Positions 36,656-46,653 of a stretch of DNA of 64,000 bases are shown here, in pieces (the first letter of the stretch is position 1; each line of letters opens with the position of its first letter). The position numbers were made by a program, and so were the translations under genes. Under the pieces are notes generated by a model. It was not told where the DNA came from. It searched no databases and was given only the letters and a program-made list of their open reading frames with translations. Origin of the DNA: Pseudomonadota bacterium (GTDB lineage: Bacteria > Pseudomonadota > Gammaproteobacteria > Burkholderiales > Burkholderiaceae_C); contig JAIUPQ010000002.1 of assembly GCA_020161145.1 (NCBI GenBank), positions 434,001 through 498,000 of the forward strand, in the 5' to 3' direction.

Positions 36656-37840
36656 ATGCGTCGATCCTTCGTGTTTCTTCCGCTGCTGAGTGCGGCCTTG
36701 CTCGCCGCCTGTGGTGGCGATAAATCGGCGCAGGCGCCCGGTGCCGGCGCAGCGGCACCGGCCGTTCCGGTGCAGGTGACGACGCTCAAGACCGGGCCCC
36801 TGGTGCAGCAGCGCGAGTTGCCGGGTCGTGCCGTGGCCTCTTTGGTGGCCGAGGTGCGGCCGCAAGTGGGTGGCATCGTGCGCCAGCGCCTGTTCACCGA
36901 GGGCGGCACGGTGCGTGCCGGCCAGTCGCTGTACCAGATTGACGACGCCACTTACCGCGCCGCCGTGACCAGCGCCCGCGCCACGCTGGCGCGAGCCGAG
37001 GCCACACTGGTGTCGGCCAGGCTGAATGCCACCCGCAGTGCCGAACTGGTCAAGATGGATGCGGTCAGCCGTCAGGACGACGACACCGCCCAAGCCGCAC
37101 TGGCCCAGGCCCTGGCCGATGTGGCCGCCGCCAAGGCCGGTGTGCAAAGCGCCGAGGTGACGCTGGGCTACGCGCAGATCATCGCGCCCATCTCAGGCCA
37201 GATCGGCCGCTCCAGCGTCACTCAAGGGGCGCTGGTCACCGCCAGCCAGGCCACTGCGCTGGCCACCATTCAGCGCAACGACCCCATGCATGTGGAGTTG
37301 AACCAATCCAGTGCCGAGGTGCTGGCGCTGCGCAAAGCCCATGCTTCGGGGGCGCTGGGCGGCTCGCCGCGCGCCTTGCCGGTCAAGGTGTTGCTGGAGG
37401 ATGGCAGCGTCTATGCCCACCCCGGCAAGCTCGCGTTTGCCGAGGCCACGGTGGATCCGGCCACGGGTGCCGTGGCCTTGCGCGTCGAGGTGCCCAACCC
37501 CGATGGCCTGCTGCTGCCGGGGACTTATGTGCGTGCCGTCATCGGTGAGGGCGAGCGCAACCAGGCCTTGCTGGTGCCCCAGCGCGCGGTTGCCCGCGAC
37601 CCCAAGGGCGACACCAGCGCCATGGTGGTGACGGCGCAGAACAAGGTGGAAGTGCGCCCGGTGCGCGTCAGCCGCGCGGTGGGTGACCAGTGGTTGGTGG
37701 AGGATGGTCTCAAAGCCGGTGAGCGCGTCGTCGTCGAGGGCTTGCAAAAAGTGCATGCCGGCTCGGCGGTGCAGCCCACCGAAGCCACTGCCAAGCCGGC
37801 TGCCGCCGGTGCCGCGCCCGTGGCTTCGGCCGCCCACTGA
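36656..37840 (+). CDS. acrA: RND periplasmic adaptor lipoprotein (AcrA/MexA type)
   Basis: A 394-residue membrane-fusion lipoprotein: lipobox LLAAC (lipid Cys 19), beta-barrel/lipoyl segments (VRPQVGGIVRQRLFTEGGTV), helical hairpin (about 95-170) and membrane-proximal domain. It connects the AcrB-type pump to the OprM-type channel. GGAGG at about 36644-36648 sets the ATG at 36656. First gene of a four-gene operon with acrB, oprM and tetR. Confidence 0.93.
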   Translation: MRRSFVFLPLLSAALLAACGGDKSAQAPGAGAAAPAVPVQVTTLKTGPLVQQRELPGRAVASLVAEVRPQVGGIVRQRLFTEGGTVRAGQSLYQIDDATYRAAVTSARATLARAEATLVSARLNATRSAELVKMDAVSRQDDDTAQAALAQALADVAAAKAGVQSAEVTLGYAQIIAPISGQIGRSSVTQGALVTASQATALATIQRNDPMHVELNQSSAEVLALRKAHASGALGGSPRALPVKVLLEDGSVYAHPGKLAFAEATVDPATGAVALRVEVPNPDGLLLPGTYVRAVIGEGERNQALLVPQRAVARDPKGDTSAMVVTAQNKVEVRPVRVSRAVGDQWLVEDGLKAGERVVVEGLQKVHAGSAVQPTEATAKPAAAGAAPVASAAH

Positions 37841-37852
37841 TCGGAGCTGCGC

Positions 37853-40800
37853 ATGGCACGCTTTTTCATTGACCGCCCGGTTTTCGCCTGGGTGATCGCC
37901 ATCATCATCATGCTGGCCGGTGGCCTCGCCATCTTCACGCTACCGGTTTCCATGTACCCGACCATTGCGCCGCCCACGGTGCAGGTCAACGCCACCTACA
38001 CGGGCGCTTCGGCCAAGGTGGTCGAGGACTCGGTGACGCAAGTCATCGAGCAGGCCATGACCGGCCTGGACGGCCTGCTGTACTTCTCGGCCAACAGCAC
38101 GGCCAGTGGCGCTGCCACGGTCACGCTGACCTTCTCCAGCGACACCAACCCCGACACCGCCCAGGTGCAGGTGCAGAACAAGTTGCAATCGGTGATGGCG
38201 CGGCTGCCTCAGTCGGTGCAGAGCCAGGGCGTCACGGTCACCAAGTCCAGCTCGGGCTTTTTGCAGGTGATCGGCTTCGTCTCCACCGATGGCCGGATGA
38301 GCCGCACCGACATCTCCGACTATGTCTCGGCCAACGTGGTGGACGTGCTGGCGCGCGTGCCCGGCGTGGGCAGCCTGCAGGTGTTCGGTGCACCCTATGC
38401 GATGCGCATCTGGCTCAACCCGGATCAGCTCACGGCGTACAACCTGTCCACCAACGAGGTCATCGCCGCCATCAACGCCCAGAACGCCCAGGTGTCGCTG
38501 GGTCAGGTGGGCGGCACGCCGTCGATCCAGGGCCAGCAGCTCAACGCCACGGTCAACGCCCAGTCGCGGCTGCAAACGCCCGAGCAGTTCCGCGCCATCA
38601 TCGTGCGCAGCAACGCCGACGGCTCGGTGCTGCGGCTGTCGGACGTGGCCCGGGTGGAGTTGGGGGCCGAGTCCTACAACTTTGTCTCGCGCTACAACGG
38701 CCAGCCGGCCACCGGCGTGGCGATCTCGCTGGCCACCAACGCCAATGCGCTGGCCACTGCCCAGGGCGTCGAGGCGGCGCTGGAGCGGCTGCGGCCCACC
38801 TTCCCCGAGGGCATCAAGACCGTGACCCCGTTCGACAGCACGCCGTTTGTGCGCGTGTCCATCGAGAACGTGATCGAAACCTTGATCGAAGCCTTCGTGC
38901 TGGTGTTCCTGGTCATGTACCTGTTCCTGCAGAACTGGCGCGCCACGCTGATCCCCTCCATCGCCGTGCCGGTGGTGCTGCTGGGCACGTTCGGCGTGCT
39001 GGCGGTGCTGGGCATCTCCATCAACATGCTGACCATGTTCGCCATGGTGCTGGCCATCGGCCTGCTGGTGGACGACGCCATCGTGGTGGTGGAGAACGTC
39101 GAGCGCATCATGACCGAGGAGGGCCTCTCTCCACTGGAGGCCACGCGCAAGTCCATGGACCAGATCACCGGTGCGCTGGTGGGCATCGGCCTGGTGCTGT
39201 CGGCGGTGTTCGTGCCCATGGCCTTCATGAGCGGCTCCACCGGCATCATCTACCGCCAGTTCTCGGCCACCATCGTGTCGGCCATGGCGCTGTCGGTGCT
39301 GGTGGCCATCGTGCTGTCGCCCGCGCTGTGCGCCACCATGCTCAAGCCGGTGGAAAAAGGCCATGACGCGCTGGCCACGACCGGCTTTTTCGGTTGGTTC
39401 AACCGCGTCTTCAACCGCGGCAGCGGCCGCTACCAGCGCGGTGTCAAGGGCATGGTGACACGGCCCTGGCGCATGATGCTGATCTACCTGGCGCTGGCGG
39501 CAGTCATGGTCGTGGTCTTCCTGCGTCTGCCCTCGTCCTTCCTGCCCAGCGAAGACCAGGGCGTGCTGTTCGCCATGGTGCAGACCCCGGTGGGCGCAAC
39601 CCAGGACCGCACGCTCGAGGCGATCAAGAAGGTCGAGAACCACTTCTTCGAAAACGAGAAGGAGAACGTCGAGTCGGTGTTCAGCGTGCAGGGCTTCAGC
39701 TTTGCGGGCACCGGCCAGAACGTGGGCATGGCCTTCGTCAAGCTCAAGGACTGGTCCGAGCGCGAGGCGCCAGAGCAGGGCGCCGACGCCGTGGCCATGC
39801 GAGGCATGGGGGCGGTGTCGCACATCGGCGATGCCCTGGCCTTCGTCTTCGCGCCGCCCGCCATTCCCGAGCTGGGCACCTCGGCCGGTTTCACCATGTT
39901 CCTCAAAGACATGGGCGGCCATGGCCACCAGGCGCTGGTGGCCGCACGCAACCAGTTGCTGGGCGCGGCTGCGCAGAACCCCAAGCTGGTGGGCGTGCGC
40001 CCCAACGGCCAGGAGGACACGCCGCAGTTGCAGGTCGACATCGACCAGGCCAAGGCCGTGGCGCTGGGGCTGTCCATCTCCGACGTCAATGCCACGCTCT
40101 CCACGGCCTGGGGCAGCCGCTACATCGACGACTTCATCGACCGCGGCCGCGTCAAGCGCGTGTACATGCAGGCCGATGCGCCGTACCGGATGGCACCCGA
40201 GGACTTCGACCGCTGGCAGGTCAAGAACAGCGCCGGCGACATGGTGCCGTTCTCGGCCTTCGCCACCTCGCGCTGGGTCTATGGCTCGCCGCGCCTGGAG
40301 CGCTACAACGGTGTGGGGGCCATGGAAATCCAGGGCCAGGCGGCGCCAGGTATCTCGTCGGGCACGGCCATGGCCGAGATGGAGCGCATGGCGGCCGAGC
40401 TGCCACCGGGCTTCGTGATCGAGTGGACGGGCCTGTCCTACCAGGAGCGCGCTGCGGGCGAGCAGACTTCGCTGCTCTACATGCTCTCGCTCATCATCGT
40501 CTTCCTGTGTCTGGCCGCACTCTACGAGAGCTGGACGATTCCCACCTCGGTGCTGCTCGTGGTGCCGCTGGGCATCCTGGGCGCGGTGGTGGCCACCTGG
40601 CTGCTGGGGATGGAGCGTGACGTCTACTTCCAGGTTGCCATGCTGACCACCGTCGGCCTGTCCAGCAAGAACGCCATCCTGATCGTGGAGTTTGCGCAGG
40701 CCAACCTGCACAGTGGCGCCACCGTGATCCAGTCCATCATGGCCGCCGTGCGCGACCGGCTGCGCCCCATCCTGATGACCTCGCTGGCCTTTGGCCTGGG

Positions 40801-40993
40801 TGTGTTGCCGCTGGCCCTGGCCAGTGGTGCCGGCTCGGGTGCCCAGCGTGCCATTGGCGTGGGCGTGGTGGGCGGCATGCTGGCCGGTACCTTCCTGGGC
40901 TTGTTCTTCGTGCCCGTGTTCTTCGTCGTCGTGCAGCGCCTGTTCGTGCGCGGCAAGACCGCAGCCCCCGGCCAAGAGGAGGCCGCATCATGA
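37853..40993 (+). CDS. acrB: RND multidrug efflux permease (AcrB/MexB type)
   Basis: A 1046-residue HAE1 pump, the length of AcrB and MexB. It begins [20 protein letters not shown] as these do. The proton-relay residues are D407-D408 ([13 protein letters not shown]), the same numbering as E. coli AcrB. The porter domain, the funnel domain and the C-terminal helices are all complete. It exports hydrophobic and amphiphilic drugs with AcrA and the OprM-type channel. It ends in an ATGA overlap with the next gene. Confidence 0.96.
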   Translation: MARFFIDRPVFAWVIAIIIMLAGGLAIFTLPVSMYPTIAPPTVQVNATYTGASAKVVEDSVTQVIEQAMTGLDGLLYFSANSTASGAATVTLTFSSDTNPDTAQVQVQNKLQSVMARLPQSVQSQGVTVTKSSSGFLQVIGFVSTDGRMSRTDISDYVSANVVDVLARVPGVGSLQVFGAPYAMRIWLNPDQLTAYNLSTNEVIAAINAQNAQVSLGQVGGTPSIQGQQLNATVNAQSRLQTPEQFRAIIVRSNADGSVLRLSDVARVELGAESYNFVSRYNGQPATGVAISLATNANALATAQGVEAALERLRPTFPEGIKTVTPFDSTPFVRVSIENVIETLIEAFVLVFLVMYLFLQNWRATLIPSIAVPVVLLGTFGVLAVLGISINMLTMFAMVLAIGLLVDDAIVVVENVERIMTEEGLSPLEATRKSMDQITGALVGIGLVLSAVFVPMAFMSGSTGIIYRQFSATIVSAMALSVLVAIVLSPALCATMLKPVEKGHDALATTGFFGWFNRVFNRGSGRYQRGVKGMVTRPWRMMLIYLALAAVMVVVFLRLPSSFLPSEDQGVLFAMVQTPVGATQDRTLEAIKKVENHFFENEKENVESVFSVQGFSFAGTGQNVGMAFVKLKDWSEREAPEQGADAVAMRGMGAVSHIGDALAFVFAPPAIPELGTSAGFTMFLKDMGGHGHQALVAARNQLLGAAAQNPKLVGVRPNGQEDTPQLQVDIDQAKAVALGLSISDVNATLSTAWGSRYIDDFIDRGRVKRVYMQADAPYRMAPEDFDRWQVKNSAGDMVPFSAFATSRWVYGSPRLERYNGVGAMEIQGQAAPGISSGTAMAEMERMAAELPPGFVIEWTGLSYQERAAGEQTSLLYMLSLIIVFLCLAALYESWTIPTSVLLVVPLGILGAVVATWLLGMERDVYFQVAMLTTVGLSSKNAILIVEFAQANLHSGATVIQSIMAAVRDRLRPILMTSLAFGLGVLPLALASGAGSGAQRAIGVGVVGGMLAGTFLGLFFVPVFFVVVQRLFVRGKTAAPGQEEAAS

Positions 40994-42372
40994 CCAAAAC
41001 CCTGACCTTGCTGGCTGCCGCGCTCGTCGCGGCGGGCTGCACCACCATGGCGCCGGATCTGCCGCAGGCCCAGAGCGGCACGCCGGTGGTGGTGGCCGCG
41101 CCCGGCCTGCCCGCGTCGGGCGTGGCTGCCGTGGCCGAGACGCCCTGGCAGCGCATCTTCACCGACCCGGCGCTGCAAAAAGTGATCGAGATGGCCCTGG
41201 CCGGCAACCGCGACCTGCGCACCACGGTGTTGCAGGTCGAGCAGGCCCGCGCCCAGTACGGCATCCAGCGGGCCAATCAGTGGCCCGCACTGGGGGCGCA
41301 GTTGACCGGCACGCGCAACGGCACCGACACCGCCATCACCCAGCAGTACTCGGCCGGGCTGGCCGTCTCCGCCTTCGAGCTGGATTTGTTCGGCCGTGTG
41401 CGCAGCCTCTCGGATGCCGCGCTGCACAGCTGGCTGTCCACCGACGAGGCCCGTGCCTCGACCCAGATCAGCCTGATTGCCGAAGTGGCCAATGCCTACC
41501 TGACGCTGGCCGCCGACCGCTCCAGGCTGGCACTGGCACGCGCCACGCTGGAGAGCTACACCCAGTCGCTGAACCTGGCCGAGCGCCGCCACACGGCGGG
41601 GGCCATCTCGGGGCTGGATCTGGCGCAGTCGCGCACCCAGGCCGCCAGCGCCCGGGCCGATGTGGCCAGTTATGAACGTGCGGTCGCCAACGACCGGCTG
41701 GCGCTGGACTTGCTGGCGGGCAGCCCGGTGGCCGAGGACTTGCTGCCGCAAGGCCTGACGCCGCGCGTGGCCGCGTTGCCCGCGCCGCCGGCAGGCCTGC
41801 CCTCCGAGGTGCTGCTGCGCCGCCCTGACGTGAAGGCGGCCGAGCACGACCTGCGGGCCGCCAACGCCCGCATCGGTGCCGCCCGGGCCGCCTTTTTCCC
41901 CAGCATCTCGCTGACGGGCAGCGTGGGCTCCGCCAGCAACGAGTTGTCGGGTCTCTTCAAGTCCGGCTCGGGTGTGTGGAGCTTTGTGCCCCAGATCACC
42001 TTGCCCATCTTCCAGGGTGGGGCGTTGGAGGCCAGTCTGGAGTCCAGCGAGGCGGCCCAGGGCGCCGCGCTGGCGCAGTACGAGAAGGCCATCCAGTCGG
42101 CGTTCAAAGACGTGGCCGGCGCGCTGGCCAGCACCAGTTGGCTGGCCGTGCAGCGCGAGGCGCAGGTGGTGCTGGTGGAATCGTCGGTGCGCGCCGACAC
42201 CCTGGCCGATGCCCGCTGGAAAGCCGGCCGCGACAGCCAGCTGACCCGGCTGGACACCCAGCGCACGCGCTACGCCGCCGAGCAGGCACTGATCGCCACC
42301 GAGCTGGCCGAGCAGAGCGCGCGCGTGGGCCTCTATCGCGCACTGGGAGGGGGCTGGATACAGCCAGGATGA
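40990..42372 (+). CDS. oprM: Outer-membrane efflux lipoprotein (OprM/NodT family)
   Basis: A 460-residue OprM-like channel. It has a lipoprotein signal with lipid Cys 17 (LVAAGC), followed by two homologous repeats of the barrel and helical tunnel ([39 protein letters not shown]). It forms the exit duct of the tripartite pump. Its ATG overlaps the acrB stop by four bases and its stop overlaps the TetR start. Confidence 0.94.
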   Translation: MTKTLTLLAAALVAAGCTTMAPDLPQAQSGTPVVVAAPGLPASGVAAVAETPWQRIFTDPALQKVIEMALAGNRDLRTTVLQVEQARAQYGIQRANQWPALGAQLTGTRNGTDTAITQQYSAGLAVSAFELDLFGRVRSLSDAALHSWLSTDEARASTQISLIAEVANAYLTLAADRSRLALARATLESYTQSLNLAERRHTAGAISGLDLAQSRTQAASARADVASYERAVANDRLALDLLAGSPVAEDLLPQGLTPRVAALPAPPAGLPSEVLLRRPDVKAAEHDLRAANARIGAARAAFFPSISLTGSVGSASNELSGLFKSGSGVWSFVPQITLPIFQGGALEASLESSEAAQGAALAQYEKAIQSAFKDVAGALASTSWLAVQREAQVVLVESSVRADTLADARWKAGRDSQLTRLDTQRTRYAAEQALIATELAEQSARVGLYRALGGGWIQPG

Positions 42373-42962
42373 TGACGACGGCACGTGCTCAGGACAAGCG
42401 CGAGCGCATCATCCGCGCCGCGCAGGATTGCTTCGAGGCCGAGGGCTTTCACGGTGCGAGCATGGCCCGCATTGCCGCCACCGCCGACGTCAGCGCGGGC
42501 CTGATCTACCGCTACTTTGCCAGCAAGGAAGCCATCATCGAGGCCATCGTCCAGCGCCAGCTCGAAGCCATCCAGGCCCATGTGGACTGCGGCCCGCGTG
42601 ACGCCACCAGCCTGGCCCAGCGGTTGACTGCCGAATACGGCGAGCCGGTGGGGTACAACCCCCGGCGAGGCAACCCCAAGCTGGGGCTGGAGCTGTCGGC
42701 CGAATCCACACGCAACCCGGCCATCGGTGCCGTGGTGCGCCGCTTCGACACCGAAATCCGCCGCCACATCACCCAGTGGCTGGCCGCGCCGGTGGCCGAT
42801 GGCGGCCGTGCCATGCCGCCGACCAAGGCGCGCGAGCGCGCCTTGATGCTGCAGATCGTGATCGAAGGGCTGATGGTGCGCGAGGCGCGCGAGCCCGATC
42901 TGGATCGCGCGCTGCTGGGCCGCACGCTGGCCAGGCTGATTCCCGAGGTGCTTGACGCCTGA
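42369..42962 (+). CDS. TetR family repressor of the acrAB-oprM operon
   Basis: A 197-residue regulator with an N-terminal HTH (RERIIRAAQDCFEAEGFHG; ATADVSAGLIYRYFASKEAI) and an all-helical ligand-binding C-terminus. Two tandem ATGs (42369 and 42372) overlap the oprM stop; the first is used here. Being the last gene of the pump operon, it would act in a negative feedback loop through the dyad at 36597-36614. Ligands are unknown. Confidence 0.88.
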   Translation: MMTTARAQDKRERIIRAAQDCFEAEGFHGASMARIAATADVSAGLIYRYFASKEAIIEAIVQRQLEAIQAHVDCGPRDATSLAQRLTAEYGEPVGYNPRRGNPKLGLELSAESTRNPAIGAVVRRFDTEIRRHITQWLAAPVADGGRAMPPTKARERALMLQIVIEGLMVREAREPDLDRALLGRTLARLIPEVLDA

Positions 42963-42975
42963 ACCTCGGGCCGGC

Positions 42976-45261
42976 TCACCACCGCATCCGCACCCCCACG
43001 CTCCAGGCGCGCGGCGCGCCGGGGGCGGCGAACAAGGCCAGGTGCTCGTCGCCGGCCCAGGCCCCTTGGGCATCAAACTGGGTCTCGGCCAGCGCGCCGA
43101 AGTTGGCGTAGCCGCGGTCGAAGACGTTGCTGATCTGGCCGAAGAACTCCACCCCCCGCCACGACGGGGGTTTGTAGCTGGTGCGCAGGTTGACGATGGC
43201 GTAGCCGGGCAGGCGCACGTCCTTGGCCAGCCCGTCGTCTTCGAGCAGCCCGTCCTCGTTGCCGGCCACGCCGCGCGGCCCCACCGCCTGCACATCGCCG
43301 CCCATGCGCCAGCCGCCACCCACCAGCCAGTCGGCGCCCAGCTTGAGCTGCTGGCGCGCCAGACCCGCGATGCGCATGCCCGGCGTGATGGCCACGTTGC
43401 GCTCGCCCTGGCGCAGCACGCCATGGGCCTGGTAGGTGGCGTCCAGAAAGCTGTAGCCGGCGCTCAGCTCCACATCGCCCAGGCGGCTGGTGATCTGGGC
43501 ATCCAGCCCCTGGTGGCGGGTGCGCGCAAAGTTCTCGAAATAGCCTTGCTGGCCCGTGACGCTGACGCTGCGAAAGAGGATGTCGTCGCGGTTGTTGGTG
43601 CGCCACAGCGTCACGCTGCCCCGGGCGCCGGGGCCCAGGTTCAGGCGCAGCCCGCCTTCCACGTGGGTGGCCACCACGGGCTTGAGATAGGGGTCGGCCT
43701 GCAGGCCGGCGGGCAGGCGGCAAGGCTGTTCGGGGTCGGCGCAGCCCAGCTCGATGACGGTGGGCACGCGGGTGTTGCGCGCCAGGTTCGCGAACGCGGT
43801 GACCTGAGGGCTGAATTGATGGGCCACGCCCAGGGCCGGGCTCAGCGCGTCGTAGGTGAAGGTCTCTTCGGCGTGCGGGGTGAAGACGCCGGTGTCGTCG
43901 TCCACGCTGGCGATGCGGTTGCTGACCCGCGTGTGGTTGTAGCGCAGCGCGCCGGTCAGGTGGGTGGCGGCCGCCACGCGCCAGGTGTCGCTGGCGTACA
44001 GGCTGGCGGTGTGGCTGCGGCCGCTCACCTGGGCGTCCAGCACCACCGGCTCGTCGCTGGCCTGCACGCCGCGCGTGGCATCGAAGGTGCTGGCCTGGGT
44101 GGTCTGTTCAAAGCGCACGCTAGAGGCGTCCAGACTGGCGCCCACCTGCCACTGGTGCGCGCCGCTGCCTGAAAGGGCCACCGCCAGACCACCGCCGCGC
44201 TGGCGGGCGTGGGTGCGGTTGAAGGTGGCGTTGAGCAGGGCGTCGTCGCCATCCTCGTCATCCTCGTCGGGGCCTTCCTCGGCCTCGTCGCCGTTGATGG
44301 TGTCGCGGCGGGAGTGGCGCACATAGGCCAGGGTTTCCAGCAGGCGCTGGCCGCCCAGCTCATGCGTGCTGGCCAGGCTCAGCTGCACCACGCGGTTGTC
44401 GGTCTCGTCGGGGTGGGTGTAGATGGCGCTGCGGCGGGTCATGCCCAGGTCGGGCGTGGTGGCGCCGTCGTCTTCGTCGATGGTGTACAGCGGCACCAGG
44501 CCGTTGCCGATCAACTTGCCGCCCGCCACCAGCAGCCGCAGCCGGATGTCGCCGCCCTCGATCTCGCGGCCCAGCGTGGCACTGAGGTGGGCCAGGCGGC
44601 CGTCGGAGTGGTCGCGCCAGCCGTCCTCGCGAAAGGTGCTGACGCCGATGTAGTGGTCCCAGCCGTCCTCGGCGCCGCCGTGCGAGGCGCTGGCGCTCAG
44701 GCGGCCGAAGCGGCCCGCGCCCAGCTCGGCCCGCACGCCGGGTGCCGTCTTGCCCGTGGCGCTGGTGAACACCAGGGCCGCCCCCAGCGTGTTGAGGCCG
44801 AACACCGGGTTGGCGCCGGGCGTCACCGCCACGCTGTCGATGGCGAACTCGGGCAGCATGTCCCAGTTCACCACGTCGCCGAAAGGCTCGTTGATGCGCA
44901 CGCCGTCCAGGTACACCGACAACCCCTGCGCCGCGCCCATCAGCCCACTGGCGCGGTAGCCGCGAAACGTCAGGTCGCTCTGGAACGGGCTGCCCTGCAC
45001 GTCGTTGATCTGCACGCCGGGCAGGTGACGCGCCAGATGGTCGGTCAGCGTCTGGGCCTGGGCGTTTTGCAGCGCGTCGCGGCGGATGACGGTGGTGGTG
45101 TAAGGCAGGGCGTTGCGGTCCACCCCCTGGCCGGGCAGCGGGCCGGCACCGATGATCTCCACCACCTGGGGCGGGGCCAGTGGGGTGTCGTCGGTGGATG
45201 GCTGGGCCGTGGCCTGGGCGGCCAACGCAAGGGTGCACAGGGCAAAGGCGGGGGCTTTCAT
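42976..45261 (-). CDS. TonB-dependent outer-membrane receptor
   Basis: A 761-residue receptor with signal peptide (FALCTLALAAQATA), TonB box region (PPQVVEIIGAG), plug domain (LPGVQINDVQGSPFQSDLTFRG; GLSVYLDGVRINEPFGDVVNWD) and a C-terminal beta-barrel ending in an aromatic residue (VGVRMRW). A run of acidic residues, about 325-340 (EAEEGPDEDDEDGDD), lies in a predicted barrel loop. No riboswitch or convincing Fur box precedes it, so the ligand (siderophore, metal or other) cannot be told. It follows the esterase gene on the same strand, with a hairpin between. Confidence 0.88.
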   Translation of the reverse strand: MKAPAFALCTLALAAQATAQPSTDDTPLAPPQVVEIIGAGPLPGQGVDRNALPYTTTVIRRDALQNAQAQTLTDHLARHLPGVQINDVQGSPFQSDLTFRGYRASGLMGAAQGLSVYLDGVRINEPFGDVVNWDMLPEFAIDSVAVTPGANPVFGLNTLGAALVFTSATGKTAPGVRAELGAGRFGRLSASASHGGAEDGWDHYIGVSTFREDGWRDHSDGRLAHLSATLGREIEGGDIRLRLLVAGGKLIGNGLVPLYTIDEDDGATTPDLGMTRRSAIYTHPDETDNRVVQLSLASTHELGGQRLLETLAYVRHSRRDTINGDEAEEGPDEDDEDGDDALLNATFNRTHARQRGGGLAVALSGSGAHQWQVGASLDASSVRFEQTTQASTFDATRGVQASDEPVVLDAQVSGRSHTASLYASDTWRVAAATHLTGALRYNHTRVSNRIASVDDDTGVFTPHAEETFTYDALSPALGVAHQFSPQVTAFANLARNTRVPTVIELGCADPEQPCRLPAGLQADPYLKPVVATHVEGGLRLNLGPGARGSVTLWRTNNRDDILFRSVSVTGQQGYFENFARTRHQGLDAQITSRLGDVELSAGYSFLDATYQAHGVLRQGERNVAITPGMRIAGLARQQLKLGADWLVGGGWRMGGDVQAVGPRGVAGNEDGLLEDDGLAKDVRLPGYAIVNLRTSYKPPSWRGVEFFGQISNVFDRGYANFGALAETQFDAQGAWAGDEHLALFAAPGAPRAWSVGVRMRW

Positions 45262-45311
45262 AAGGCCATTCTGCGAGGGGGGCGAACCCGAAGTGGCCCC
45301 TTGATCTCGTG

Positions 45312-45328
45312 GCGGGAGAAATTCCCGC
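45312..45328. terminator. Hairpin after the esterase gene
   Basis: GCGGGA (45312-45317), loop GAAAT and TCCCGC (45323-45328) form a six-base stem 13 bases past the esterase stop on the minus strand. There is no T tract, so terminator function is only tentative. Confidence 0.35.
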
Positions 45329-45341
45329 TCTGCTGTGACAC

Positions 45342-45974
45342 TCAGCGCAGCAGCGGTGCCAGCCCCTGCCACACCGTGCTCAGAATCTGGGGCTGGGCGG
45401 CGGCGGTGGGGTGCAGGCGATCGGCCTGGAACAAGGCGGTGGGGTCTTTGGCGTCGGCCACGCCGGCCAGCATGAAGGGCACCAGCGCGGCCTGCTCGGC
45501 GCGCGCCACGTCGCTGAAGGCGGCCGCGAAGTCGGTCGTGTAGCGCTGGCCGTAGTTGGGGGGCACCTGGTTGCCCACCAGCAGCACGCGCGCACCGGCC
45601 GCACGGCAGGCCGCCACCATGGCCGTCAGGTGGGCGCGCGTGTCGGCCAGCGGCAGGCCACGCAGCGCATCGTTGCTGCCCAGTGCAATGACGACCACGC
45701 GCGGCGTGTGGGTCTTGAGCAGCGCCGCCAGCCGCGCGCGCCCGCCCGCCGTCGTCTCGCCGCTGATGCTGGCATTGACCACCGCATACGGCGGCTTGTG
45801 CGTGGCCAGCCGCTGGGTCAGCAGCGCCACCCAGCCGCTGCCGCGCGTCAGGCCGTACTCGGCCGACAGGCTGTCGCCCAGCACCAGCAGCTTGGGCGGC
45901 TCGGCCGCATGCGCAGTGGGCAGCAGCGCGAGCAGGCCACAATGCACCAGCACCCGGCGATTCAACATCATCAT
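45342..45974 (-). CDS. tesA: TesA-like arylesterase/lysophospholipase (SGNH hydrolase)
   Basis: A 210-residue secreted SGNH esterase. Block I is LVLGDSLSAEYGL with nucleophile S35, block III GSNDALRG, and block V DRLHPTA with the catalytic Asp and His. A signal peptide (VLVHCGLLALLPTAHA) sends it to the periplasm. Three ATGs stand in tandem at 45974, 45971 and 45968; the first has GAGGGG upstream at a suitable distance. That ATG overlaps the start codon of the divergent ABC ATPase gene. In E. coli tesA is likewise divergent from ybbA. Confidence 0.88.
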   Translation of the reverse strand: MMMLNRRVLVHCGLLALLPTAHAAEPPKLLVLGDSLSAEYGLTRGSGWVALLTQRLATHKPPYAVVNASISGETTAGGRARLAALLKTHTPRVVVIALGSNDALRGLPLADTRAHLTAMVAACRAAGARVLLVGNQVPPNYGQRYTTDFAAAFSDVARAEQAALVPFMLAGVADAKDPTALFQADRLHPTAAAQPQILSTVWQGLAPLLR

Positions 45975-46653
45975 GGATTCATCCCCTCTGGTCGTCGTCG
46001 ATGACCTCACCCAACGCGTCAGCGATTCGCAAGGCGTACTCACCATTCTCGACGGCGTTTCGTTCACGCTGGCGGCCGGCGGCACGGCGGCCATCGTCGG
46101 CGCCTCGGGCTCGGGCAAGTCCACCCTGCTGACGCTGATGGCCGGGCTGGACGTGCCCGCCAGCGGCACCGTGCGCATCGCCGGCCAGGACTTGTTCGCG
46201 CTGGACGAAGACACCCGTGCCCAATGGCGGGCGCGGCACATCGGCTTCGTGTTCCAGAACTTCCAGTTGCTGGCCAGCCGCACCGCGCTGGAAAACGTCA
46301 TGCTGCCGCTGGAGCTGGCCGGCACCGCGCAGGCCGAGGCGCGCACCCGCGCCCGCGACATGCTGGCCCGCGTGGGCCTGGCCGAGCGGCTGGCGCATTA
46401 CCCGCGCGTGCTCTCGGGCGGCGAGCAGCAGCGCGTGGCGCTGGCGCGCGCCTTCGTCACCCAGCCGCCGCTGCTGCTGGCCGACGAGCCCACCGGCAGC
46501 CTGGACGCCACCACCGGCGAGACCGTGATGGCGCTGATGCTGGAACTCAACCGCGAGGCGGGCACCACGCTGGTGCTGGTCACCCACGACCAGGGCCTGG
46601 CTGCGCGCTGCGAGCGGCAGTTGCACATCGAGGCCGGGCGGCTGGTGGCCTGA
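45973..46653 (+). CDS. ybbA: ABC transporter ATP-binding protein (YbbA/LolD-like)
   Basis: A 226-residue ATPase with Walker A GASGSGKST, Q-loop, signature LSGGEQQRVALARA and Walker B LLLADEPT. It resembles YbbA and LolD of the MacB-type family. In E. coli ybbA is followed by the permease gene ybbP; here the next gene is convergent and unrelated, so the ATPase has no adjacent membrane partner. No Shine-Dalgarno precedes the ATG at 45973, which overlaps the esterase start. Confidence 0.88.
   Translation: MDSSPLVVVDDLTQRVSDSQGVLTILDGVSFTLAAGGTAAIVGASGSGKSTLLTLMAGLDVPASGTVRIAGQDLFALDEDTRAQWRARHIGFVFQNFQLLASRTALENVMLPLELAGTAQAEARTRARDMLARVGLAERLAHYPRVLSGGEQQRVALARAFVTQPPLLLADEPTGSLDATTGETVMALMLELNREAGTTLVLVTHDQGLAARCERQLHIEAGRLVA

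Noticed and set aside
45262-45341. Fur box or riboswitch before the TonB receptor gene
   Set aside because: I looked for a GATAATGATAATCATTATC-like dyad (19 bases) and a B12 box; only a GC-rich hairpin is present.
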